From an uncultured Collinsella sp. (GTDB lineage Bacteria; Actinomycetota; Coriobacteriia; Coriobacteriales; Coriobacteriaceae), in NCBI GenBank assembly GCA_958428675.1, contig CAUAGV010000058.1, forward strand, positions 1-9,390: a DNA stretch of 9,390 nucleotides, in the 5' to 3' direction. Each line of letters opens with the position of its first letter. Within the stretch, counting starts at the first letter, position 1. Of this stretch, positions 1-6,331 are shown in pieces. The position numbers and the translations under genes are program-made. A model generated the notes under the pieces. That model was not told where the DNA came from. It saw only the letters and a program-made list of their open reading frames with translations, and ran no database searches.

Positions 1-55
1 ACCAGTGACGCCACGGGTATGAACCGTGTGCTCTAACCAACTGAGCTACACCGCC
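1..55 (-). tRNA. tRNA-Met (CAT), 3' end cut off by the window
   Basis: On the minus strand this reads as a tRNA 5' part. It has the acceptor strand GGCGGTG, a D-arm GCTC...GAGC, the anticodon stem CACGG/CCGTG around the loop TTCATAC (anticodon CAT), and the start of the T-arm. The 3' acceptor strand lies beyond position 1. The anticodon stem lacks the three G-C pairs of an initiator tRNA, so elongator Met is favoured. A lysidine-modified Ile tRNA that also has CAT in its gene cannot be fully excluded. It is last in a three-tRNA minus-strand cluster, 3 bp after tRNA-Thr. Confidence 0.88.
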
Positions 56-58
56 GGA

Positions 59-134
59 TGGAGCCTGCAACCAGACTTGAACTGGTGACCTCTTCGTTAC
101 CAACGAAGTGCTCTACCGACTGAGCTATACAGGC
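59..134 (-). tRNA. tRNA-Thr (GGT)
   Basis: A full cloverleaf is visible on the minus strand. The acceptor stem is GCCTGTA/TGCAGGC, the D-arm GCTC...GAGC, and the anticodon stem CTTCG/CGAAG encloses TTGGTAA (anticodon GGT, reading ACC/ACT). The T-arm carries GTTCAAGTC, the discriminator is T and CCA is encoded. It is the middle member of the Tyr-Thr-Met cluster. Confidence 0.95.
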
Positions 135-144
135 ACTTGACGGG

Positions 145-226
145 TGGGAGCTATAGGATTCGAACCTATGTAGGCAGAGCCAACGGGTTTACAGCCCGTC
201 CCCATTAACCACTCGGGCAAACTCCC
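145..226 (-). tRNA. tRNA-Tyr (GTA)
   Basis: A class II tRNA with a long variable arm, 82 nt to the discriminator base. The acceptor stem is GGGAGTT/AGCTCCC, the anticodon stem ACGGG/CCCGT encloses CTGTAAA (anticodon GTA), and the T-arm contains GGTTCGAATCC. The bases after discriminator A are CCC, so the CCA end is not fully encoded and must be completed enzymatically. It is the first gene of the tRNA cluster, about 55 nt downstream of the predicted transcription start. Confidence 0.95.
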
Positions 227-288
227 AATCGTTCAAGTATCCGCAGGTCCTTTGGTCTTTTGGACCGCCGCCCCCGCGAACGAAAAAG

Positions 289-318
289 ATAATACGATGC
301 AACCTTGGGGGCTGTCAA
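289..318 (-). promoter_or_regulatory. Sigma70-type promoter of the tRNA-Tyr/Thr/Met cluster
   Basis: On the minus strand a perfect -35 box TTGACA (318-313) is followed after 18 bp by TATTAT (294-289). This is the strongest consensus promoter in the window. It points at the tRNA cluster, with a transcription start expected near 282. A small inverted repeat TAGATAC/GTATCTA (329-335 and 348-354) sits just upstream of the -35 box. Confidence 0.8.
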
Positions 319-532
319 CGAAAACCTCTAGATACACGGCCCCGGGCGTATCTATATAGCCGTGACCTGCGGTTTTGTTGAGTTTGGATATGAAGGACGG
401 TGGTTTTGGATACTGAGGTGACGTTTCCCGAGGTAACACTTTTGTGTAGTGGAGTAAGCCTGCAGAATATTACTTCGATAACGACTCATTTGCACCTATA
501 TATAGGTCGAGACCGGGCTTCCCAGACAGAAT
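319..532. other. Gene-free stretch upstream of the tRNA promoter
   Basis: I see no convincing protein or RNA gene here. Short overlapping open frames on both strands have no recognisable domain or ribosome binding site. The only local structures are the 7-bp inverted repeat TAGATAC/GTATCTA at 329-354 and a perfect 14-bp palindrome ACCTATATATAGGT at 494-507. Confidence 0.5.
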
Positions 533-598
533 CGAGCGTGGATAATCTCCCACTTTTGGCGTGGCTTCGAGTCCAAAGTGGGAGATTATCCACCCTCG
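533..598. repeat. Perfect 19-bp inverted repeat (long hairpin)
   Basis: The arms GTGGATAATCTCCCACTTT (538-556) and its exact complement (575-593) enclose an 18-nt centre. The helix continues outward through CGAG/CTCG (533-536 with 595-598) after one C-C mismatch, and inward by two G-C pairs after a bulged T. There is no T-tract on either side, so it is not a standard terminator. Its function is unknown. Confidence 0.75.
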
Positions 599-650
599 TA
601 TGTCCGGAAATCCTCACTCGACCAGGATGACTGGGGCCGGTCCGGCCTTT

Positions 651-867
651 GTCTCGATCTGTAACAGTAAGAGGGTTATTCCTCCCCCATCTGTTACAAA
701 TCGAGATATTACGCAGAGACACCAGCTTACGTCTCATTCTGTAACAGTAAGAACGGTTTTCAGCCTCTTCGTGTTACAGATCGAGATATTATCGGCCAAC
801 CCTTGGCATTGTCTCAATCTGTAACTATAAGGAGGGTTTTCAGCCCACCCGTGTTACAGATCGAGAC
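651..867 (-). repeat. Three related hairpins with an exact 80-nt period
   Basis: Units begin at 651, 731 and 811, each about 57 nt. Each has a GTCTC(G/A)(A/T)TCTGTAAC-like left arm and a GTTACA(G/A)ATCGAGA(T/C) right arm, pairing over roughly 15-17 positions, with a shorter inner helix. The spacers between units are unrelated apart from GATATTA next to the right arm, so the hairpins are more conserved than the DNA between them. In minus-strand RNA the A/C mismatches become G-U wobbles, and units 2 and 3 share the apical sequence GGCTGAAAACC. That favours an RNA read in the same direction as the flanking tRNAs, downstream of the tRNA-Thr terminator. I do not recognise the family. Confidence 0.7.
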
Positions 868-911
868 AAACCTGAAGCTTGGTGGGAGTCAAACCCACTT
901 ACATGTCGACA

Positions 912-951
912 TAAATAGAAACGGGCCCTGTCCCACAAGGAACAGAGCCCG
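912..951 (-). terminator. Rho-independent terminator of tRNA-Thr (TGT)
   Basis: On the minus strand the stem CGGGC-T-CTGT...ACAG-G-GCCCG, extended by CC/GG around a four-base loop (positions 922-951, two mismatches), is followed by the T-rich run TTTCTATTTAT. It begins 10 bases beyond the 3' end of tRNA-Thr (TGT). Confidence 0.8.
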
Positions 952-960
952 AAACTCTCA

Positions 961-1035
961 TGGAGCCAGTGACAGGAATCGAACCTGCAACCCACTGATT
1001 ACAAATCAGTTGCGCTACCGTTGCGCCACACTGGC
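961..1035 (-). tRNA. tRNA-Thr (TGT)
   Basis: A complete cloverleaf on the minus strand. The acceptor stem is GCCAGTG/CACTGGC, the D-arm GCGC...GCGC, and the anticodon stem ACTGA/TCAGT encloses TTTGTAA (anticodon TGT, codon ACA). The T-arm contains GGTTCGATTCC, the discriminator is T and CCA is encoded. It is a single-gene transcription unit with its own terminator at 912-951. Confidence 0.95.
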
Positions 1036-1065
1036 ACACTTGGCGCTTTCACGCGAAGCCAGTTA

Positions 1066-1094
1066 AGAATAAAGGAATTGCGGACGGGGCGCAA
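1066..1094 (-). promoter_or_regulatory. Possible promoter of tRNA-Thr (TGT)
   Basis: On the minus strand TTGCGC (1094-1089) and TATTCT (1071-1066) are separated by 17 bp, placing transcription start about 25 nt before the tRNA. Both boxes match consensus at only four of six positions. An alternative pair further upstream, TTGTTG (1137-1132) and TATAAC (1113-1108) with an 18-bp spacer, would leave a leader of about 65 nt. Confidence 0.35.
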
Positions 1095-1181
1095 CAGGCC
1101 GCACGGCGTTATACAAATATGCAAAATCCAGCAACAACGCGTACCAGGCCCGTTCATTTCTGTCAGTGCGCCCTCAATCTT

Positions 1182-1256
1182 GAAACCATTCGCCAGAACG
1201 AATAGTTTTAATTACAATTGCTATATATAAAACTATTCGTTCTGGCGAAGGGTTTC
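1182..1256. promoter_or_regulatory. 28-bp inverted repeat over the HTH-HipA promoter and RBS
   Basis: The arms 1182-1209 and 1229-1256 are complementary at 27 of 28 positions, and pair A1210-T1228 extends them, leaving 17 bp between. Each arm contains a smaller operator-like dyad TTCG-N6-CGAA (1189-1202 and 1236-1249), 47 bp apart. The AT-rich centre holds TATATA (1222-1227), the best -10 candidate for the downstream gene, though no good -35 accompanies it. The right arm includes the GAAGGG ribosome binding site. The layout suggests an operator for autoregulation; an RNA hairpin hiding the ribosome binding site is the alternative if transcription starts upstream of the left arm. Confidence 0.65.
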
Positions 1257-1259
1257 GCG

Positions 1260-2600
1260 ATGCTTACTACCAAAGAAGCCGCCGAGCTACTCGGCATCAC
1301 TCCGCGCAGGGTGCAGGAGCTCATAAAAAACGGAGCACTTGAGGCACGCAAGGCGTCTGGTGTATGGCTCATCGACAAAGACAGTGTCAACGCACGACTC
1401 CGCTCCGTGACCAAAGCGGGGGGACGCCCCCGTCGAGGCCATGGAAAAAGCGAGATTACGTTTACCCTCATGAACCGCACGCACGAAGTCGCCCAGCTGG
1501 TCTACAGCACATCGCGAAAAGACTTTACCCACATCGGTGCCGACATCGATTATACCCACGCCCCTATTGGAGTACTTGGCCCCAATAGTCCCGTGTCGCT
1601 CGACTCTTTCCGCATTTGGTGGCGAGGCCGCGGTATCCCGCTCGCGCGCATTGGGCTTGCATCCCTGTTGGCAGAAGCAGCAGTCGATGTTCCCGACGAA
1701 CTCATCCAGCGAAATCTCGGCCTCTCCCTATCCGACCAGTATTGGATTAGACCCCAAGATTCCGGTCTCGCGTGGGAGGATATTAACTTCTTCAATAATG
1801 CTTTTGACGACGTCTCTCTGTCCATCGCACCCTTCGCACCAGAGGGCAAAGCAGCCGCCGCAAAGCCCGATAACACCTCGGACGGCAACCTTCAGAAGTA
1901 TTGGACATGCGAGGGTGGGCGTCGAATTCTGCATAAGGCAGGAGCGCACCTGAACCAAGAACCATATAACGAGCTGGTAGCGACCGCGCTCCATCGTCGC
2001 ATCCTAAACGCCTGCGATTATGTGCCTTACTCGATCGAGGGCACGGGCACTTCCGCCCTGAGTATATGCGATGTCTTCTTAACTGATGAAGAAGAGTATG
2101 TCCCTGCGTTCTATGTAAACCAGTACGCAAACGCAGATGAAAGACTAACCGACTACGAGCGATATGTAGCAAACTGCGAGAAGCTCGGGGTAACAGGCAT
2201 CAAGGATGCCCTTGACCGCATGATCGTGTGCGACGACATCATCGCCAACTATGACCGTCATTGGCGTAACTTTGGCCTTGTGCGAAACGTCAACACGCTA
2301 GCCTGCAGACCTGCCCCCATCTTCGATTCGGGCTCATCGCTCTGGTGCAACATATCACTAGAGGAGCTTAGGGCGGGAGAGCACAGTTTTACCAGCGCAC
2401 AATTTCATTCAAGCCCCGCCAAACAAATGCTGCTTGTTGAGGATATGAGCTGGTTTGACGACGACAAGCTCGAGGGTTTCGTTGACGAGGCAATCGAAAT
2501 CCTATCCAAAAACGACGCTCTTACAGCAAGACTGCCTTATCTAAAAGAGGCGCTAACATGGCGCCTCGAAAGAATGATCGACATCGCTGAATGGAGTTAG
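1260..2600 (+). CDS. HTH domain fused to a HipA-like Ser/Thr kinase
   Basis: A 446-aa protein starting at ATG 1260, 8 bases after GAAGG; an upstream in-frame TTG at 1218 lies inside the inverted repeat and has no binding site. Residues 1-45 form an excisionase/MerR-type helix-turn-helix (TTKEAAELLGITPRRVQELI, then GVWLIDKDSV). Residues 110-185 carry a segment seen in Firmicutes HipA relatives (LSLSDQYWI, INFFNN). The kinase part follows: likely ATP lysine K226 in ILHKAG, helix glutamate in EPYNEL (231-240), catalytic NYDRHWRNFG (330-339, D332 and N337) and metal-binding FDSGSSL (D356). All key residues are present, so it is probably active. No separate HipB gene precedes it, so the HTH may act in cis as regulator. 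It uses more AT-rich codons than its neighbours and lies beside a tRNA, compatible with acquisition. Toxin function and substrate are not shown. Confidence 0.85.
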   Translation: MLTTKEAAELLGITPRRVQELIKNGALEARKASGVWLIDKDSVNARLRSVTKAGGRPRRGHGKSEITFTLMNRTHEVAQLVYSTSRKDFTHIGADIDYTHAPIGVLGPNSPVSLDSFRIWWRGRGIPLARIGLASLLAEAAVDVPDELIQRNLGLSLSDQYWIRPQDSGLAWEDINFFNNAFDDVSLSIAPFAPEGKAAAAKPDNTSDGNLQKYWTCEGGRRILHKAGAHLNQEPYNELVATALHRRILNACDYVPYSIEGTGTSALSICDVFLTDEEEYVPAFYVNQYANADERLTDYERYVANCEKLGVTGIKDALDRMIVCDDIIANYDRHWRNFGLVRNVNTLACRPAPIFDSGSSLWCNISLEELRAGEHSFTSAQFHSSPAKQMLLVEDMSWFDDDKLEGFVDEAIEILSKNDALTARLPYLKEALTWRLERMIDIAEWS

Positions 2601-2626
2601 CGAGACAGCATCGCTCCGCCAACTCC
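2593..2626. terminator. Possible shared hairpin between convergent genes
   Basis: GGAGTT (2593-2598) pairs with AACTCC (2621-2626), and AGCGA (2599-2603) with TCGCT (2611-2615), leaving a five-base bulge. It spans the 27-bp gap between the converging HTH-HipA and NYN genes. There is no T-tract on either side, so efficient intrinsic termination is doubtful. Confidence 0.25.
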
Positions 2627-2627
2627 C

Positions 2628-3305
2628 CTACCTCCCGCGCAGAGCCTTGAGCTTGGCCAGGGCATCGGGGCTCAGGCGACTGCCCAGAGTCATCTTGATC
2701 TGCGGGGCTTCCTCGGCCTCGTGAACGTCGTTATCGATCTGTTTGATCTCGTCCACCAGCATACGGCTCGAGATGCGCGTGACGCCCTTGCCCATGACGA
2801 CGGCCTGGATCGTGCCGTCACTCGACACCACGGAGCACGCGCGGCCTTCCTCGCGTGCCTCGATGCAGAGCTTCTGCACCACGGTATCGGCAGAGACGCC
2901 CGTCGGCGAAAACTCGATGCGCACGCCACGGGCCGGCAGGTTGGGGCGCTCGCTGGAGATATTGCCCGCGCCGTCAAACACGATTACGGCCTCGTAGCGG
3001 CCTTGGGCAAACGCGGCAACGTCGTTGATGAGGGCGGTGCGCGCCATATCGTGAACGTCGCTGGAATACGGATCGTCGGAATGGTCGTAGACGAGCTTTT
3101 CGTAGCGCGGCGTGCAGTGGATCACGTTGTAGCCGTCGACCACCAGCAGCTCGGGCTTATTGGAGTGCACCGTCGAGACTGGATCGGCGATGGCCTGCGC
3201 AAACGCATTGCCGCCCACACCATAGGTCGCGGCCGAAACAATCGGCTTGGCCGAGCCCTCGCCAAAGCGCTTGGCCTTGGACTTGGCGCGGTTCTTCTTG
3301 GACAT
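2628..3305 (-). CDS. yacP: YacP/Rae1-type NYN-domain endoribonuclease
   Basis: A 225-aa protein with a PIN-like NYN nuclease fold. The motif VVDGYNVIH gives D57 and N60, and the further acidic positions are D111 (IVFDGAG), D140 (VSADTVV) and D163 (SSDGT), the set that binds metal in this family. The family member Rae1 of Bacillus subtilis cleaves mRNA in the ribosomal A site; the same role here is inference. Residues 1-50 are a lysine/arginine-rich start plus a linker not needed for the fold, and the tail after about 200 is also extra. The ATG lies 3 bp after the rlmB stop, and its GGGGAGGAG binding site is formed by the last codons of rlmB, so the two are probably translationally coupled. 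The rlmB-yacP pairing matches the Bacillus order. It is the last gene of the operon. Confidence 0.88.
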   Translation of the reverse strand: MSKKNRAKSKAKRFGEGSAKPIVSAATYGVGGNAFAQAIADPVSTVHSNKPELLVVDGYNVIHCTPRYEKLVYDHSDDPYSSDVHDMARTALINDVAAFAQGRYEAVIVFDGAGNISSERPNLPARGVRIEFSPTGVSADTVVQKLCIEAREEGRACSVVSSDGTIQAVVMGKGVTRISSRMLVDEIKQIDNDVHEAEEAPQIKMTLGSRLSPDALAKLKALRGR

Positions 3306-3308
3306 GCG

Positions 3309-4223
3309 CTACTCCTCCCCCATGAGCTCGCCGGCATTGCGGCGCAGCCACTCAAAGCACAGCGCGGTGGTCGCCTGGGCCACGTTGAGACTCTCGGTCA
3401 TGCCGCGCTGGGGAAGCTTGGTCAAAAAGTCGCATTTCTCGAGCACCAGGCGCGAGATGCCGTCGCCCTCGGAGCCCATGACGAGCGCCACGCGGCCCTC
3501 GAAGGGAGCATCCCAGCAGCTGCCCTCGGCGTGCTCGGAAGCACCGCCCACCCAAAAGCCAGCGGCCTTGAGGTCATCGAGCGCACGGGCGATATTGGGA
3601 ACCTGTGCGATAGGCAGGTGCATGACAGCACCGGCAGAAGTCTTGTAGCTGCCAACGGTCACACCGGCGGCGCGCTTGTCGGCAATGATGACACCGGCCG
3701 CGCCCACGACCTCGGCGGAGCGCACGATGGCGCCAAAGTTACCGTCGTCGGTCACATGGTCGAGCACCACGACAAGTGCCGGACCCTCGCCTGCGCGGTC
3801 GAGAATATCGGCAACATCAGCATAGGGGAAGTTGCCCACCTCGAGCGCGATGCCCTGGTGAGCGCCATGGCTCGACAGCGCATCGAGCTGTTCACGCGGC
3901 ACGTACTTAATGCGGACACCCGCGGCGTTGAGGTCATCGACCAGACGCGACAGGGCGGCATCGCGCTCCCCGCCCTCGGCAATGAGCGCGCACTTGATGG
4001 GAAAACCAGTGCGCAGCGCCTCGGCGGCAGCACGACGACCTTCGATAAACTCGCCCTTGGGAGCCTGGACAGCGTCGCGGTTGCGATCGCGCTGCGGACG
4101 CGCAGCCTGGGTGCGATCGCGCTGGCCCTTGGGAGCGGCAGCGCGATCATTGCGGCGAATCGGACGCGAGCCAGAAGCAGCCTGCTTGCCGCCACGAGGC
4201 GCACGCTTGCGATTGTCGGCCAT
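3309..4223 (-). CDS. rlmB: 23S rRNA 2'-O-methyltransferase RlmB (SpoU/TrmH family)
   Basis: A 304-aa SPOUT methyltransferase, expected to methylate the ribose of the conserved P-loop guanosine of 23S rRNA (G2251 in E. coli numbering) using S-adenosylmethionine. Residues 57-130 form the substrate-binding domain (GEFIEGRRAAAEAL). The catalytic knot carries motif 1 DHVTDDGNFGAIVRSAE with N162 and R168, motif 2 LVMGSEGDGI (248-256) and motif 3 LPQRGMTESLNVAQA with S278 and N280. The first 55 residues are an Arg/Ala/Gln-rich basic extension, probably disordered and RNA-binding. The ATG follows AAGGAGG by 7 bases, the clearest binding site in the operon. The 143-bp gap upstream holds a structured RNA element (4258-4360), unlike the tight spacing elsewhere. 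A different SpoU-family specificity cannot be ruled out from sequence alone. Confidence 0.92.
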   Translation of the reverse strand: MADNRKRAPRGGKQAASGSRPIRRNDRAAAPKGQRDRTQAARPQRDRNRDAVQAPKGEFIEGRRAAAEALRTGFPIKCALIAEGGERDAALSRLVDDLNAAGVRIKYVPREQLDALSSHGAHQGIALEVGNFPYADVADILDRAGEGPALVVVLDHVTDDGNFGAIVRSAEVVGAAGVIIADKRAAGVTVGSYKTSAGAVMHLPIAQVPNIARALDDLKAAGFWVGGASEHAEGSCWDAPFEGRVALVMGSEGDGISRLVLEKCDFLTKLPQRGMTESLNVAQATTALCFEWLRRNAGELMGEE

Positions 4224-4257
4224 AGGACGGCCTCCTTAAATAGATAACGAACAAGAA

Positions 4258-4360
4258 TCGACCGTCCGAGCCACGGCACCTTGCCTTTCAATCGTCGGGC
4301 ATGACCACCAGGTCTATGCCCTCCTCTTTCAAGGCAATCTGCCGCACCTCGAACGGTCGA
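4258..4360 (-). ncRNA. 103-nt structured RNA element between cysS and rlmB
   Basis: The transcript from 4360 to 4258 folds on itself around one centre. It has a 13-bp outer helix (4348-4360 with 4258-4270, one G-U), one G-G mismatch, a 7-bp helix (two G-U), a 2x2 internal loop and another 7-bp helix (TTGCCTT/AAGGCAA). Three tandem GA/AG modules follow, separated by two A-U pairs and one G-C pair. The tip is GGGCAT-A-GACC, loop TGGT, GGTCATGCCC. The helix starts 6 bases after the cysS stop and ends 34 bases before rlmB. All three A/C mismatches become G-U, and six C/T mismatches become sheared-type G-A pairs, only in minus-strand RNA. Possible roles are an RNase III-type processing site, a protein-binding leader of rlmB, or an attenuator. 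I do not recognise it. Confidence 0.65.
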
Positions 4361-4366
4361 CAAATA

Positions 4367-5833
4367 CTAGAGACTCTTAATACGGGTGCCGGCGGCGGTA
4401 TCTTCAATCGTCAGGCCCAGGTCCTTGAGCTGATCGCGGATGGCGTCTGCCAAATCCCAGTTCTTGGCGGCACGGGCCTCGGCGCGAGCCTCGAGAATCT
4501 TGGCAGCCGCCTCGTCCACATCGTCACCCGTGTAGGCAACCAGGCCAGCGGCAACGCCCAGCAGGCCCAGCGGCAACTCGACCTTGGGCTCGGGGAGCTC
4601 GACGCCAAACGTATCGAGCAGCTCGGTCAGCGTATCAGCGGCTGCCAGGACTGCGGCCTTGTCGGCAGCATCGCCCGCCTGCTCCAGATACTGATTGCAC
4701 TCGGTGACAAAGCCAAAGACGGCACCCATGGCACCGGCGGTGTTAAAGTCGTCGTCCATGCACTCCTTAAAGGCGGCGCGAGTCTCGGCGGCCTTAGCGA
4801 CAAACGCCTCGGCGGCAGCCTCATCGGCGTCGGCCGTCGCGTGGTTCGCAGCCCAACGCAGGTTCTCGACCGTGCCGGCGATACGCGTGAGCGAGTTCTC
4901 GGCACCCTCCAGGCGCTCCCAGGAGAAGTCGAGCGGCGAGCGATAGCTCGTCTGCAGCATCAGCAGGCGAAGGGCCGCGGCAGAGTGCTGCTCGAGCACC
5001 TCGGCCAGCGTAAAGAAGTTACCGAGCGACTTGGACATCTTCTCGCCGTCTACCAGCAGCATGCCCGTGTGCATCCACGTGTTGGAGAAGCCCTGGTGCC
5101 AGGCGCAGGTTGCCTGGGCGCACTCGTTCTCGTGATGCGGGAAGGCAAGGTCGGAGCCGCCGCCGTGGATGTCAATCGGGGTGCCCAGGTAGCGGTGCAC
5201 CATGGCGGCGCACTCGGTGTGCCAGCCGGGACGGCCCTCGCCCCAGGGGCTCGGCCAGCTGGGCTCGCCAGGCTTGGCGGCCTTCCACAGGGCAAAGTCG
5301 AGCGGGTCGTTCTTGTCCTCGTTCTCCTCGATGCGCGCGCCCACCATAAGGTCGTCGATGTTGCGGCCCGAGACCTGGCCGTAGTTGGGGTCGCTGCGCA
5401 CGGCAAAGTACACGTCGCCGTTATCGGCGGCATAGGCATGGCCCTGCTCGATAAGCGTCTTGATCATGGCGATCATGGGGCCGATCTCTTTGGTGGCGCG
5501 GGGACGCACATCGGGATCGAGCACGTTGGCAGCGCGCATGACGCCGATGAACTTGTCGGAGAACTCCGTCGCGACCTCGGCAGCCGTACGGCCTTGCTCG
5601 TTGGCACGCTTGATGATCTTGTCATCGACATCGGTGAGGTTCTGGGCGAACGTGACCTCGTAGCCGCTCGCGATGAGCCAGCGACGAATCACGTCAAAGC
5701 TGATGAACGTGCGGGCATTGCCGATGTGGATGTTGTCGTAGACCGTGGGGCCGCACACGTACATGCGGACCTTGCCGGACTCGATGGGCTGGAACTCTTC
5801 CTTTTTATGGGTAGCGCTGTTGTAGATACGCAT
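4367..5833 (-). CDS. cysS: Cysteinyl-tRNA synthetase
   Basis: A 488-aa class I aminoacyl-tRNA synthetase that charges tRNA-Cys with cysteine in the cytoplasm, within the usual CysRS length. The HIGH-type signature is NIHIGNAR (H36, G38, N39), a normal CysRS variant, and KMSKS is at 265-269 (EKMSKSLGN). The catalytic zinc ligands are intact: C27 in YVCGPT, C208 in WHTEC, and H233 and E237 in FPHHENECAQ. A helical DALR-type region from about 310 and a C-terminal part (DLADAIRDQLKDLGLTIEDT) complete the protein. The ATG lies 3 bp after the ispF stop, with AAGGAG formed by the end of ispF, so translation is coupled. The gene links the isoprenoid pair to the translation-related genes downstream, as in Bacillus; no cysE or gltX is present here. 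Confidence 0.97.
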   Translation of the reverse strand: MRIYNSATHKKEEFQPIESGKVRMYVCGPTVYDNIHIGNARTFISFDVIRRWLIASGYEVTFAQNLTDVDDKIIKRANEQGRTAAEVATEFSDKFIGVMRAANVLDPDVRPRATKEIGPMIAMIKTLIEQGHAYAADNGDVYFAVRSDPNYGQVSGRNIDDLMVGARIEENEDKNDPLDFALWKAAKPGEPSWPSPWGEGRPGWHTECAAMVHRYLGTPIDIHGGGSDLAFPHHENECAQATCAWHQGFSNTWMHTGMLLVDGEKMSKSLGNFFTLAEVLEQHSAAALRLLMLQTSYRSPLDFSWERLEGAENSLTRIAGTVENLRWAANHATADADEAAAEAFVAKAAETRAAFKECMDDDFNTAGAMGAVFGFVTECNQYLEQAGDAADKAAVLAAADTLTELLDTFGVELPEPKVELPLGLLGVAAGLVAYTGDDVDEAAAKILEARAEARAAKNWDLADAIRDQLKDLGLTIEDTAAGTRIKSL

Positions 5834-5836
5834 TCG

Positions 5837-6331
5837 TTACTCCTTAACAGTTTTCTGTAGCAGGCAGACGGCCCAGGCGCCAATTCCCTCGCCTTGACCT
5901 TCCCAACCGAGCTTTTCGGTCGTGGTGGCGGCGACGCCCACGTTTTCGACGTCAACGCCCAGAGCATGGGCGAGGTTGGCGCGCATGGCATCGCGGTGCG
6001 GGGTGATCTTGGGCTGCTGGCAGGCAATGGTGCAGTCGGCATCGACAAACTCAAAGCCCAGCTCGCGCGCATAGTCCATCACACGGGCAAGCAGCACCAT
6101 CGAATCGGCACCCTCATAGGCAGGATCGGTGTCGGGGAACAGTTTGCCGATGTCTCCCCCGCGGCAGGCGCCCAAAATGGCGTCGGCCAAGGCGTGCGCG
6201 AGCACATCGGCATCCGAGTGGCCCAGCAGGCCGCGCTCGTAGGGAATGTCGACCCCGCCGATGATACATCGACGCCCCTCCACCAGACGGTGGACGTCGT
6301 AGCCATGGCCAATGCGCAGGTTACTGAACAT
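5837..6331 (-). CDS. ispF: 2-C-methyl-D-erythritol 2,4-cyclodiphosphate synthase
   Basis: A 164-aa enzyme of the MEP isoprenoid pathway. It converts CDP-methylerythritol 2-phosphate to methylerythritol 2,4-cyclodiphosphate with release of CMP. The divalent-metal site is clear: D12 and H14 in GYDVHR, and H46 in SDADVLAHA. The flexible loop GLLGHSDAD, the PDTDPAYEGADS segment (66-77) and the substrate/CMP-binding TTTEKLG motif (136-142) are all present. The length is normal for a subunit of the homotrimer. The ATG overlaps the end of ispD by 11 bp, with GAGGGAGAGG upstream inside ispD, so this and the preceding pathway enzyme are made together from one mRNA. No fusion to IspD is seen; they are separate chains in different frames. 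Confidence 0.96.
   Translation of the reverse strand: MFSNLRIGHGYDVHRLVEGRRCIIGGVDIPYERGLLGHSDADVLAHALADAILGACRGGDIGKLFPDTDPAYEGADSMVLLARVMDYARELGFEFVDADCTIACQQPKITPHRDAMRANLAHALGVDVENVGVAATTTEKLGWEGQGEGIGAWAVCLLQKTVKE

Noticed and set aside
651..867. CRISPR array
   Set aside because: The repeated parts are long imperfect hairpins that differ from each other, the spacers are about 23 nt, and there are only three units with no cas gene.
882..898. Minus-strand T-arm-like hairpin GTGGG-TTTGACT-CCCAC resembling a tRNA fragment
   Set aside because: No matching acceptor strand, anticodon arm or D-arm is found at the right distance; the tRNA-Thr terminator occupies that space. The loop also lacks the conserved C of TTC.
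1218..1259. Earlier TTG start for the HTH-HipA gene
   Set aside because: It lies in the AT-rich centre of the inverted repeat without a ribosome binding site, and the HTH domain begins exactly at ATG 1260.
961..2600. Genomic island integrated at tRNA-Thr (TGT)
   Set aside because: The HTH-HipA gene sits beside the tRNA and has more AT-rich codons. However, there is no integrase and no repeat of the tRNA 3' end was noticed in the window.
4288..4347. Minus-strand 19-codon frame (GTG 4347 to TGA 4288) whose peptide, VRQIALKEEGIDLVVMPDD, looks protein-like
   Set aside because: It has no ribosome binding site, and it lies wholly inside the 103-nt hairpin, whose paired arms explain the sequence better. 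A degraded gene remnant remains possible but is not needed.
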